This document shows, one piece after another, positions 43,955 through 52,220 of a DNA stretch of 64,000 bases. Under the pieces are notes generated by a model. It saw only the letters and a list, made by a program, of their open reading frames with translations, searched no databases and was not told the origin of the DNA. The translations under genes and the position numbers were made by a program. The first letter of the stretch is position 1, and each line of letters opens with the position of its first letter. Origin of the DNA: Fundidesulfovibrio soli (lineage in GTDB: Bacteria > Desulfobacterota > Desulfovibrionia > Desulfovibrionales > Desulfovibrionaceae); NCBI RefSeq assembly GCF_022808695.1, contig NZ_JAKZKW010000007.1:80849-144848 (forward strand). Direction: 5' to 3'.

Positions 43955-44386
43955 AAGCACAGGGCTGTTCGCCATACCCGCCCCGTGCTCGTGTAACTCC
44001 TGAAATGCCGATTACTCCATAGGTTTGCATCCGCCTCTGGCCCGAGAGCCAGGCTCCGCCCGGCCGCGCCGTGCACCCCCTTCTCCCGCCAGTCCGCCCC
44101 CGCGCCCGCAACCAGGGTGGGCAAAAATGACATGCCACCCTTTCTTTTTTCAGAACGACTCCAAACCACTTACTTTTTTCCTGTTGACACACCCTGAATT
44201 CCCATATACGGCCGCCTAAATGCCATCACATATATCGGGCCTCGTTCATGCGGGGGTAAGGCCCGGTATATCGAACCTACTTGCGGGGCGCGTTTGAGGT
44301 TATCCGATGCGGTGCCTTGCGGGATGAAACGGCCGGGCAACGGCGCCCGCCGATTGTGGTAACCTCTTGCAGGAGCATTTGCGAGT
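43955..44386 (+). promoter_or_regulatory. Leader region of the RRM gene with promoter and conserved-looking hairpin
   Basis: This 432-bp region has no gene. A T-rich tract (44145-44180) leads to TTGACA (44184-44189) and TATACG (44205-44210), spacing 15. A 12-bp stem-loop follows (44231-44242 with 44259-44270, one G-U) with a 16-nt loop containing GGGGG. The leader is about 170 nt long, unusual for an 89-residue gene. The ribosome binding site AGGAG is at 44371-44375, 11 nt from the start. Confidence 0.55.
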
Positions 44387-44656
44387 ATGGAGACGAACAT
44401 CTACGTCGGGAATCTGCCTTTCAGCGCCACCGAAGATCAGGTTCGCCAGCTGTTTGAGACTTACGGACAGGTCACGTCCGTGAAACTCATCAACGACCGC
44501 GAAACAGGCCGCCCCCGCGGTTTCGGCTTCGTGGAAATGGATGGCGACGGCGCCAAGCAGGCCATCGAGGCCCTCAATGGCTCCGACTACGGCGGCCGCA
44601 CCATGAAGGTCAACGAAGCCCGCCCCCGCGAGCGCCGTCCGGCCGGACGCTGGTAA
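44387..44656 (+). CDS. RRM-type RNA-binding protein
   Basis: An 89-residue single RRM. RNP2 is IYVGNL (5-10) and RNP1 is RGFGFVEM (44-51), both complete with the aromatic residues that stack on RNA. The C-terminal tail is Arg-rich (RPRERRPAGRW). Such small RRM proteins in bacteria are cold- or stress-induced RNA chaperones. The long structured leader upstream could be its own target. It is followed by a strong terminator and is monocistronic. Confidence 0.95.
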   Translation: METNIYVGNLPFSATEDQVRQLFETYGQVTSVKLINDRETGRPRGFGFVEMDGDGAKQAIEALNGSDYGGRTMKVNEARPRERRPAGRW

Positions 44657-44679
44657 AAGCTCCACCGAGCATCAACTTG

Positions 44680-44713
44680 CGGCCCGCCTCCTCACGGAGT
44701 CGGGCCGTTTTTT
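44680..44713 (+). terminator. Rho-independent terminator after the RRM gene
   Basis: Stem CGGCCCG/CGGGCCG (44680-44686 with 44701-44707), with an inner CTCC/GGAG pairing, then TTTTTT. Confidence 0.88.
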
Positions 44714-44739
44714 ATTGGTGCCATCACCGCTGGCGCGGT

Positions 44740-45555
44740 TCACTCCTCCGGCCCGGGCATGAAGGCCAGGGCGAGGCGTGTCACCAGGTCGGCCAGGTCC
44801 TGCCCGCGATGGTTCCAGCGGAACTCCAATTCCTTGAGATAATACGGGAACTTTTCAGGCGAAACGCCCTGCAACCGGGCCAGGCGCTCCATGAGGAAGC
44901 CCCAGAAGGGGTTGGCGTCCCGCAGGTCCAGCCCGCCGCCGCGCCCCCGCAGCGCGGTGGAGACCCACTGCGGCCCCCCGCAGCACACCAGCCCCAGGTA
45001 GCCGCGCACGGGGCCGGTGTAGACCACTGAGCCCACCCGGGCGGTCCTGAGCCGGAAGTTGCTCTTGTAGAGGGTCAGGTCCGCGGCCTCAACGTCGGGC
45101 AGAAGGTCCACGAAGACCCATCGCCCGTGCTCCATCACTCCGAACACGGGCGGTGTTTCCTCGGCGTCGCGCTCGGCCAGGCTCCGCCTGATCTGGCGCG
45201 CGTCCGTAGCCTGGGAGAGGATGGCCTGGCGCAGGGCGTCCATGGCCTTGTAGGCGGTGTTGTAGGAGATATCGAGCAGGGCGGCGCTCTGCTTCACCGG
45301 GGTCTCCCCGGCGAAGAGCTCGGCCATGCGCAGCCACTGCGCGGGCCTGAGCCCCCCGGCGCCCATGAAGCGACCGGTCAGCTCGTGGAAGGTGTAGCCG
45401 CAGCCGGGGCAGCGCAGCCGCCCGGAGCCCAGCCGGTATGTCTTCCCGCTACGGCAGCGGGGGCAGCCCCATACGCCCGCCTGGCGGCACAGGGAGACTA
45501 TATGCTCCCTGGCCGCCTGATCGTCCGGAAGGACGGGCTGCGGAAGGCTGTCCAT
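44740..45555 (-). CDS. IS1595/ISXO2-like transposase-derived protein lacking DDE residues
   Basis: A 271-residue protein. Its N-terminal zinc ribbon (C31, C34, C49, C52) and helix-turn-helix (QSAALLDISYNTAYKAMDAL) match IS1595-family transposases. So does the C-terminus (FWGFLMERLARLQGVS, then YLKELEFRWNHR). The catalytic acids appear lost: the segment normally holding the first Asp (VDESYxG) is absent before PPVFGVM, the usual HSDGWRGY reads YTGPVRGY (Gly181), and the Glu of IExFW is replaced (DANPFWGF). No terminal inverted repeats are seen. It lies 26 bp downstream of fdhE on the same strand, which suggests domestication as a DNA-binding protein. Confidence 0.8.
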   Translation of the reverse strand: MDSLPQPVLPDDQAAREHIVSLCRQAGVWGCPRCRSGKTYRLGSGRLRCPGCGYTFHELTGRFMGAGGLRPAQWLRMAELFAGETPVKQSAALLDISYNTAYKAMDALRQAILSQATDARQIRRSLAERDAEETPPVFGVMEHGRWVFVDLLPDVEAADLTLYKSNFRLRTARVGSVVYTGPVRGYLGLVCCGGPQWVSTALRGRGGGLDLRDANPFWGFLMERLARLQGVSPEKFPYYLKELEFRWNHRGQDLADLVTRLALAFMPGPEE

Positions 45556-45581
45556 GACCGCCCGGGCCAGGGCCCGGCCTC

Positions 45582-46460
45582 CTAGAACCCCCAGGCCGAG
45601 GCCGTGGGCCGGGTGTAGCCCTTGCGCATGGCCAGGATGTCCAGGGTCAGGGATTCCAGGTCGTCCAAGGCGGGCAGGCTGGGGCGGTCCATCTCGCGGA
45701 AGTCCGTGGTCTTGATGTAGCCCTTGCAGCTCTCGCAAACGTCCACCCGGTAACCGGGCTCCTCGTCGGCGGTGAAGAAGGGCAGCTTGGCCGCGTCGCG
45801 CTCCTGGCAGTAGGCGCACTGCAGCCTGAAGGTGCGGTATTCGGCCCGGCAGAAGGAGCAGCAGTGCACGCGCACGCCCTCCTTGCCGCGCAGCGAGGAG
45901 TGGAACGCCAGGCTGCCGCAGACGGGGCAGGTGGCCTGGTCCCAGTTTCTGTCCTGGGGCAGGGCCAGGGCGAGCACCGCGGCCCGCGCCATCAGGGAGG
46001 GCGTCATGCTGGACTGGGCCAGGAAGGCCAGGGCGCGCGGGGCCTGGGGCGTGCGCGCGGCGAAATCCTTGAAGAAGTCCAGGTCGCCGGCGAGGAAGGC
46101 GGCGTGGGCCGCGCGCATCAGCTCGTCACCTTCGGCGCGGATCACGTCGGCCGCCTGGGCCATGGGGCCGCCCATCTCCGCCAGGAGGTCCGTGAAGCGC
46201 TTGAACAGGTCCTCGGCCTGGGCCGCATCGTAAGGGAAATTGTCGCGGGCCAGCAGGGGCTTGCCCTGGATCACCTGGTCCACGCTGGAGAGCTCCACAG
46301 CGGGCATCTCCTGCGCGGCGCAGGCGGCCCGGGCTTCGTTCTGGATACGGTACACCGCCTCCACCAGCCCGAGCAGTTGGGCCGGGATGTGCTCCTTGCC
46401 GCGCATGGCGGCGAATTTGCGTTTGGCCAGTTTCTCTTCCTGCTCGATGTCGTTGAACAT
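45582..46460 (-). CDS. fdhE: Formate dehydrogenase accessory protein FdhE
   Basis: From ATG 46460 (AGGGGTG upstream) a 292-residue protein. The C-terminal rubredoxin-like half has four CxxC motifs: CPVCG, CSFC, CAYC and CESC (near residues 188-250), the FdhE hallmark that holds iron. FdhE is needed for maturation of Tat-exported formate dehydrogenases, fitting fdhAB 8 kb away. The transposase-derived gene follows in the same direction. An earlier in-frame start at 46514 lacks a ribosome binding site. Confidence 0.93.
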   Translation of the reverse strand: MFNDIEQEEKLAKRKFAAMRGKEHIPAQLLGLVEAVYRIQNEARAACAAQEMPAVELSSVDQVIQGKPLLARDNFPYDAAQAEDLFKRFTDLLAEMGGPMAQAADVIRAEGDELMRAAHAAFLAGDLDFFKDFAARTPQAPRALAFLAQSSMTPSLMARAAVLALALPQDRNWDQATCPVCGSLAFHSSLRGKEGVRVHCCSFCRAEYRTFRLQCAYCQERDAAKLPFFTADEEPGYRVDVCESCKGYIKTTDFREMDRPSLPALDDLESLTLDILAMRKGYTRPTASAWGF

Positions 46461-46586
46461 GTTCACCCCTGTTTCGGTATTGCGCGGCAAGCTGCCACCG
46501 CATGCGGAAGACACTTCATACTGCCACAGGACGGCGAACGCGTCCAGCGAGGCAGGCTTGCTGCCGACCTGACACCAGCACAGGCC

Positions 46587-47819
46587 TCAGGGAGCCAGCT
46601 TCAGGGCCACTCGCTGCCCCTGCTCCAGGCCGGAGAGCACCTGGGTGCGCTGATTGCCCTTGAGGCCGAACACTGGCTCCACAGGCCTGACGCCGCCGCG
46701 CCCGTCCTGCATGTAGACCAGGCGCTTCCCGCCCCGCGTCATCACGGCCTCGTTGGGCACTCCCAGAACGCCGGGGGCCTCCTCCACCTTGACGAGGCAC
46801 TGCACGTTCATGTCCGGGCGCAGCTCCATCGACGACAGGGGGGCCAGCGGAACGATGGCCGGATAATAGAGCACCTTGGCGATGGCCTCCGGCGCGGGGG
46901 AGACGCGCTCCACCCTTGCTTCGAAAACCTGCTCCTTGCGCGCGGGCCTGAAGAAGCGCACGGGCGTGCCCTTGCGGACCCCAGCGGCTTCGGCCTCGTT
47001 GATGTAGACCCAGAGCTCCAGGTAGCGCGGGTCGATGATGGTGACGATGTTCACCGTCTCCAGCTCCGCCACCACCTGCTCCCCCTCCTGGGTGTGCACC
47101 TGGCCCACGATGCCGTCTATGGGGCTCTCGATGCGGGTCATGGAGAGGTACACATCGCACAACTCCACCGCCGCCCTGGCGGCCTCCAGCTGGCGGCGGG
47201 TCCGAGCCAATTCGCCGTCCCGCTCCCTCGCGATGCGCTCCAGCACGGCCTGCCCGGCCCGCACGCCCTGCGCGGCCACGGTCTCGTCGCGCCGCGAGGC
47301 GTCCATCGCGTCTTGTGATATGTGTCCCTGATTGCGCAGCGCATCGCGCCGCTCCCTGCCGCGCGCGGCGTAATCCAGCCTGCCGCGCCCCGCGGCGATG
47401 GCGGCCCGGGCCTCCTCCAGCCGTCCGGCAAAGAGGGCCTCGGTGCGCTCGAATTCGCTGGCCGCCGTGTCCAGGCGGGCTTGGGCCTGGGCGCGCTGGG
47501 CCTTGAGCTCGCGATCGTCGAGCTGCGCCAGCAGTTGGCCCTTGCGTACGATGTCCCCGGTGCGCACCGTGAGTTGCATCACCTGGCCCTTGAGCCGGCT
47601 GCCCACGCGCACCAGGCCTTCCGGCCTGGCCTTGATCACGCCGGGGGCCTCGACGACGCGCAGCACGTCGCCCACGGCGGCCTCGCCCCACTCCAGCACT
47701 GCCGGGGAGGAGCCGCCCGGCCCGTCGCAAGCCCCCGCCAGCAGGGCCAGGGCCAACACCAGGGCCAAAAGGGGGTTGGGCGGAAGGAGCCGCTTCGCGG
47801 CCTGTGATGTGAACCGCAT
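46587..47819 (-). CDS. RND/ABC efflux membrane fusion lipoprotein (HlyD family)
   Basis: A 410-residue protein. The lipobox LLAGAC (Cys about 31) makes it a lipoprotein. The biotinyl-lipoyl half-motifs (GQVMQLTVRTGDIVRKGQLL and RIESPIDGIVGQVHTQEGE) flank a long Arg/Glu/Ala-rich helical hairpin (about 105-205). A beta-barrel domain follows with VYINEAEAAGVRKGTPV. It links an inner-membrane pump to an outer-membrane channel. No RND or outer-membrane gene is adjacent, so its partners lie elsewhere or are the ABC-2 genes at 49398. Confidence 0.9.
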   Translation of the reverse strand: MRFTSQAAKRLLPPNPLLALVLALALLAGACDGPGGSSPAVLEWGEAAVGDVLRVVEAPGVIKARPEGLVRVGSRLKGQVMQLTVRTGDIVRKGQLLAQLDDRELKAQRAQAQARLDTAASEFERTEALFAGRLEEARAAIAAGRGRLDYAARGRERRDALRNQGHISQDAMDASRRDETVAAQGVRAGQAVLERIARERDGELARTRRQLEAARAAVELCDVYLSMTRIESPIDGIVGQVHTQEGEQVVAELETVNIVTIIDPRYLELWVYINEAEAAGVRKGTPVRFFRPARKEQVFEARVERVSPAPEAIAKVLYYPAIVPLAPLSSMELRPDMNVQCLVKVEEAPGVLGVPNEAVMTRGGKRLVYMQDGRGGVRPVEPVFGLKGNQRTQVLSGLEQGQRVALKLAP

Positions 47820-48155
47820 GGAGGGTCAGGCCTGCGCGTTGATGATGCGCCCCTTGAAGGACTGTTCGGCAGGCGGGGGAAAATCAGAATAGCGTGGAAG
47901 CTGCAAGGAAGGCGCCCCGGCGGCCTCCGCCCCGGAGGGCGGGGATGCAAGACGGAGCTGGTGGGTGCGCTCGTGGCCGCCCTGGGGCGGCGACGCGCCT
48001 GCTGGATCGACGGGCCTCATGCCCCATGATGGCCCACGCGGCCCCGGATTGGCAAGCCGCATCCGCATCCGACGAAGACCTGAAGCGGGCTTGCCTCCCG
48101 GGCTGACCCAGGCTACAAAGGCCGACGGCCTCATTCAGGCCAAGTTGGAGAATCC
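47820..48155. other. Divergent region between the fusion protein and 48156 gene
   Basis: This 336-bp region holds no convincing gene. It is GC-rich, without a clear promoter. The GGAG ribosome binding site for the rightward gene is at 48147-48150. Nothing else was seen. Confidence 0.45.
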
Positions 48156-48557
48156 ATGTTCGCACGTTTTCTTACGCATCGGGAACGAGACATCAATTCC
48201 ACCAGCCTTGGCAAGCAGCGCACTTTCTGCCTCAAACGGGGCGACACGCACATACGCTTCACGGGCAAGCTCCTCTCCTTCTACCACGCCGCTGACGACT
48301 GCCTGGAGCCCGCGGCCCAGAACCAGACCCACCTGGAGACCATCGCCCTCTTCCGCACCCAGAGCCAGTACCTGATCTATTACGTCCTGCTCTACCAGAA
48401 CAACGAGCACCTTACCGGCAGACACGTGCACCTGCACGCCACGTCCGACCTGGACGGGGCGGAGCGCTTCATCGGCGCCATGACCTACGTCAACAAGCGC
48501 GCCTTCGCCACGGCCGTGGTGCAGGACGCCCGGGCCATGGACGCAGGCGAGATCTGA
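48156..48557 (+). CDS. Hypothetical protein
   Basis: A 133-residue soluble protein with a clear GGAG ribosome binding site 5 nt before ATG 48156. It has HIRFTGKLLSFYHAADD and LETIALFRTQSQYLIYYVLLYQN, and is rich in His, Tyr and Phe. It contains two Cys and no signal peptide. The composition and GC-rich third positions support a real gene. No family was recognised. Confidence 0.65.
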   Translation: MFARFLTHRERDINSTSLGKQRTFCLKRGDTHIRFTGKLLSFYHAADDCLEPAAQNQTHLETIALFRTQSQYLIYYVLLYQNNEHLTGRHVHLHATSDLDGAERFIGAMTYVNKRAFATAVVQDARAMDAGEI

Positions 48558-48701
48558 CACTCCCCGGACGGTGAAGCTCCGGCGGCCTCGCCGGTGGGGC
48601 CCGCCGCGCGCGGTTGCCGGTTGCATGTCGGCAAATGCTGCCGCACGCCGTGCATGTCGAAGCCTGTCGGGTTGTCGCAGGCGGGAGGCGGGAGCAGGCC
48701 T

Positions 48702-49211
48702 CTAGGCCGGAGGCATCGAGTTGAGGGGGTGGACATGCAGCTCACCGGTGTGCGTCTCGAAGAAGACCTTGCGGCCCTTGGCGCCGCCCAGATCCATCGA
48801 TTCGGGCCTGATCCCGAGGGAGCGGCAGACCTCCAGAGCGCAATCGGCGTTCTTGCGTCCCACGCCGCAGGTATCGTCCGACACCAGCCCGTTGGCGCCG
48901 CCCACCAGAGCCACGCGCAATCCGGCCGGACGCACGCCCATGAGGCGGAACTGCTCCACCGTATGGAGAATGGCCGTATCCACGTACTTGAACACGGTGT
49001 GCCGCCCCCACTCGTTGTAGTCTGCGCGGCAGGGAAGGAAGGCGTGGAAGATGGCTCCCGCTCGGCGCGCCGGAGAATAAAACACCCCCGCCAGGCAGGA
49101 GCCCAGCACGGTCTGGACGATGGTCGGGGACATGTACAGCCCGCCCTCGGCCACCTTGAGGTATTCGGTGGCCGCGCCTGGATGGCGGGTCTGCATCTCC
49201 CTCAGCACCAT
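48702..49211 (-). CDS. cheD: Chemoreceptor glutamine deamidase CheD
   Basis: A 169-residue protein with the CheD catalytic features: TVLGSCLAGVFY (nucleophile Cys39) and AIFHAFLP (His56), followed by the KYVDTAI segment and LVGGANGL. CheD deamidates Gln residues on chemoreceptors and interacts with CheC/CheX. ATG 49211 has no good ribosome binding site (the upstream bases are CCCCCC); ATG 49196 is an alternative. It is not next to other che genes here. Confidence 0.92.
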   Translation of the reverse strand: MVLREMQTRHPGAATEYLKVAEGGLYMSPTIVQTVLGSCLAGVFYSPARRAGAIFHAFLPCRADYNEWGRHTVFKYVDTAILHTVEQFRLMGVRPAGLRVALVGGANGLVSDDTCGVGRKNADCALEVCRSLGIRPESMDLGGAKGRKVFFETHTGELHVHPLNSMPPA

Positions 49212-49397
49212 GGGGGGATTCGTTCGCGGGCAGATCAGGGCGCACCTCCGCAGCCGAAAATCCCTCAGGCGGAAACGCAACCTGGTCGGGATTATTCCTA
49301 TTAGGAATCTAGCACCTTCCTCCCTGACTGACAACCTACCTGGGCGGTTCCAGCCCGGCCACTGGCGCAGGCTGGCCGCCTCTGCTATGGAGTACTG

Positions 49398-50306
49398 ATG
49401 GACGCCGTGATCGAGGCCGTGGGCCTGCGCAAACATTTCGGAACTTTCGCCGCCGTGGACGGGCTGGACATGCGGGTGCCGCGCGGCAGCGTCTACGGCC
49501 TGCTGGGGCCCAACGGGGCCGGCAAGACCTCCACCATCCGCATGGTCTACGGGTTCAGCCCCAAAACCGGTGGCGAACTGCGCGTGTTCGGGCAGGACAT
49601 CGACGTCCACTGGCGCTCCATCAGGGCGCGCATCGGGGTCTGCCAGCAGGAGAACACCCTGGACCCCGACCTCACCGTGGAGCAGAACATGCTGGCCTTC
49701 GCAGGCTATTTCGCCATGGACTCCGCCACGGCCCGGGCGCGCTCCGCCGAACTGCTGGAGTTCTTCTCTCTGGATACCCGCCGCAAGGACGACGTGCGCG
49801 ACCTCTCCGGCGGCATGGCCCGCAGGCTCATGCTGGCCCGCGCCCTGGTCAACGCCCCGGAACTGGTCATCCTGGACGAGCCCACCACCGGGCTGGACCC
49901 GCAGTCGCGCCACCAGCTCTGGGACAGGCTGCTGGACCTGCGCGCACAGGGCCTGACCATCTTCATCACCACCCACTACATGGACGAGGCCGCCATCCTC
50001 TGCGACGAACTGCTGATCATGGACAACGGGAAAGCGCTGGTGCGCGGTACCCCTGCCGCGCTGATCGCCTCCCATTCGGGCAAGGCCGTGCTGGAGATCA
50101 CCAACCCCGACGAGTCCACCCGGGCCGCCGCCGAGGCGTCCTCCCTCGATACGGAGGACTTCGGGCGACGCGTGCTGGTCTTCGCCGAGGACTTCTCCGA
50201 ACTGGAGGCGCTGCGGGCCGCCCTGCCTCCCGGGCAGCACGTGCTGCGCCCCTCCACCCTGGAGGACGTCTTCCTGCGCCTCACCGGCAGGGAGCTGCGC
50301 GAATGA
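49398..50306 (+). CDS. ABC-2 type exporter, ATP-binding protein (NodI-like)
   Basis: A 302-residue ATPase. Walker A GPNGAGKTSTIR, signature LSGGMARRLMLARALV, Walker B LVILDEPTTGLDP and switch THYMDEA are present. GVCQQENTLDPDLTVEQNM resembles NodI and daunorubicin-resistance-type ATPases. The stop overlaps the permease start (ATGA). GGAG lies 6 nt before ATG 49398. Confidence 0.95.
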   Translation: MDAVIEAVGLRKHFGTFAAVDGLDMRVPRGSVYGLLGPNGAGKTSTIRMVYGFSPKTGGELRVFGQDIDVHWRSIRARIGVCQQENTLDPDLTVEQNMLAFAGYFAMDSATARARSAELLEFFSLDTRRKDDVRDLSGGMARRLMLARALVNAPELVILDEPTTGLDPQSRHQLWDRLLDLRAQGLTIFITTHYMDEAAILCDELLIMDNGKALVRGTPAALIASHSGKAVLEITNPDESTRAAAEASSLDTEDFGRRVLVFAEDFSELEALRAALPPGQHVLRPSTLEDVFLRLTGRELRE

Positions 50307-51088
50307 AGATGCTCTCGAGAATCTCGTCGCGCCTGTGGCGGGTCTGGGCGCGCAACCTGATGGTCTACCTGCGCACCTGGAAGGTCAACTTCATACCGCC
50401 CATGGCCGAGCCGGTGCTCTACATCCTGGCCTTCGGCGCGGGCATCGGCGGGCTTGTGGGCAGCGTGCGCGTGGACGGCGCGTCCGTGCCGTACACCGCC
50501 TACATCGCCCCGGGCCTCATCGCGGCCTCGGTGATGTGGCAGTCCTTCTACGAGAACACCTACTCGTCCTTCGTGCGCATGTTCTACCAGAAGACCTTCG
50601 ACGCCATGCTGGCCACACCCCTCTCCCTGGAGGACGTGATCACGGCGGAGATCGTCTGGGGGGCGACCAAGTCGGTTGCCAGCACGGTGCTCATGGGCAC
50701 GGTCATCGCCTGCTTCGGGCTGATCTCGCTGCCGGACGGGCTCTGGCTGATCCCGCTCTCGGCGCTGGGCGGGCTGGCTTTCGGGTCTGTGGCCATGTGG
50801 CTCACCGGGCTGACCCCCACCATCGAGATGTTCAACCTGCCCATCTTCCTGTTCATCACGCCCATGTTCCTGTTCAGCGGAGCGTTCTTCCCGGTGGAGG
50901 GCCTGCCTGCCTGGGCCTCGGGCCTGGCGCAGCTGCTGCCGCTCTACCACCTGACGCAGGCCAGCCGCGCCCTGTGCCTGGGCACGGCCACGGCGAAGAT
51001 CTGGTGGAATGCGGCCTACCTGGCCCTGTTCACGGTGGTGTTCTACCCGCTGGCCGTGGAGGCCATGAGGAAGCGGCTGATCAAGTAG
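50303..51088 (+). CDS. ABC-2 type exporter permease (NodJ-like)
   Basis: A 261-residue inner-membrane protein with six hydrophobic segments. PVLYILAFGAGIGGLVG, APGLIAASVMWQSFYENTY and LFSGAFFPVEGLPAWA are typical ABC-2/NodJ signatures. It forms the export channel with the ATPase encoded upstream. The substrate is unknown: NodIJ relatives move lipo-oligosaccharides and others move drugs. Confidence 0.93.
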   Translation: MKMLSRISSRLWRVWARNLMVYLRTWKVNFIPPMAEPVLYILAFGAGIGGLVGSVRVDGASVPYTAYIAPGLIAASVMWQSFYENTYSSFVRMFYQKTFDAMLATPLSLEDVITAEIVWGATKSVASTVLMGTVIACFGLISLPDGLWLIPLSALGGLAFGSVAMWLTGLTPTIEMFNLPIFLFITPMFLFSGAFFPVEGLPAWASGLAQLLPLYHLTQASRALCLGTATAKIWWNAAYLALFTVVFYPLAVEAMRKRLIK

Positions 51089-52071
51089 GCGCGGACGCTC
51101 CCACGCCTGTGGGCTGCTCCAGCGCGAGGCTTTGCCGCTTCGTGTGGAACGCGCCAGCGCTCCATACGAGAACAGCCCGGGCGAGCCCCCCATTGCGGGG
51201 GGGCTCGCCCGGGCTGTTCTCGTCGAGGAAAAAATCCGCCTAGCCCCTCACCGTGGTCTCGGTCAGCTATCACCTTCTTCTCGGTCAGCTCCACCACCTC
51301 CCTGGCCTCGGCCAGGTTCGGGTCGCGGTCCAGGGCGGAGCGGGCCGCGTCGTAGGCCTTGTCCCACTGGCCCATTTTGTAGAGCACCTTGGCCAAGGTC
51401 ACGTAGGTCTTGGGGTGCGCGCCGAAGTTCTTGAGCGCCTCACGCAGGAACTTCTCCGCCATGGTGAGTTCGCCGATGGCCTGGCAGGCCTCAACAGCCA
51501 TGCCGTAAGCGGCGGCGTCCTTGGGGTTGATCTCGATGGCGCGCTCCGTGAAAGGGATCACGTCGCCCGGCAGTTTGGCGTCCGCGAGCATCCTGGCGGC
51601 GCGGCTGAAGATGCCCGGCTCGTCCGGGTACTGTTCGCAGACGTTGTTGAGCAGGCGCCTGGTGGAGGGCAGATTCTTCTCCCGCAGGGCCTCGGCGGCC
51701 TTCTCGAAGAAGGTGGCGATGCGGTCCTGCCGGTCGCGCTGCACCTTTTCGGCCGCGGCCTGCTCCAGCTTCTCCAGGTGGGCGCACAGCCCGGCCAGGG
51801 CCTGGGAGAACTGCTTCTCGCTGCCGCGCTTGTAGATGAACGGCCCGCGCAGCTGGGCCTTGATGTCCGGGACGAGTTCCAGCTCGCGCAGCATGTCCGC
51901 CAGAAGGATTTCCAACTCGAACTTGGCCCTGCCCATGATCGCCGTGCTGGTGGCGTAAGCCTCGAAGGCCTTGCTTCCCGCCGCCAGGGCCTTGGTGGCC
52001 ATGAACCGCCTCGCGTATCCTACAGCTCGTGCAATGTCTTCCTTGACCGACTTCGCGCTTGCCCCGCTCAT
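51043..52071 (-). CDS. TPR-repeat protein with frame-altered C-terminus
   Basis: From ATG 52071 (AGGAG 6 nt upstream) the first about 280 residues form a cytoplasmic protein with three or four TPR units (about residues 115-275: ARMLADAKLPGDVIPFTERAI and FLREALKNFG are examples). After VELTEKKV the reading continues with 68 residues of unrelated, Arg/Pro-rich sequence through the palindrome at 51167-51222 and antisense into the exporter gene, ending at 51043. A 22-nt imperfect repeat at 51253-51296 causes this; without one copy the frame would end VRG-stop near 51241. The C-terminus is therefore probably aberrant. Confidence 0.7.
   Translation of the reverse strand: MSGASAKSVKEDIARAVGYARRFMATKALAAGSKAFEAYATSTAIMGRAKFELEILLADMLRELELVPDIKAQLRGPFIYKRGSEKQFSQALAGLCAHLEKLEQAAAEKVQRDRQDRIATFFEKAAEALREKNLPSTRRLLNNVCEQYPDEPGIFSRAARMLADAKLPGDVIPFTERAIEINPKDAAAYGMAVEACQAIGELTMAEKFLREALKNFGAHPKTYVTLAKVLYKMGQWDKAYDAARSALDRDPNLAEAREVVELTEKKVIADRDHGEGLGGFFPRREQPGRAPPQWGARPGCSRMERWRVPHEAAKPRAGAAHRRGSVRAYLISRFLMASTASG
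51167..51222. terminator. Perfect 25-bp inverted repeat, bidirectional terminator candidate
   Basis: Arms 51167-51191 and 51198-51222 (starting CGAGAACAGCCCGGG) are perfectly complementary around a 6-nt loop. It lies between the convergent exporter and TPR genes. Neither side has a long T run. Confidence 0.75.
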
Positions 52072-52220
52072 GCTCAGCTCCTGCAGGAAAATAGCAATAA
52101 AATTCACTATAGGCCGGTACACCGTGCAGGGCAAGCCCGCTGGCCGCGCTTGTCATTTCCCCCGGCATTTGCCACAAACGACCGGACGGAGGCCTGCGAA
52201 GCCTCCGCCGGACGCACACT

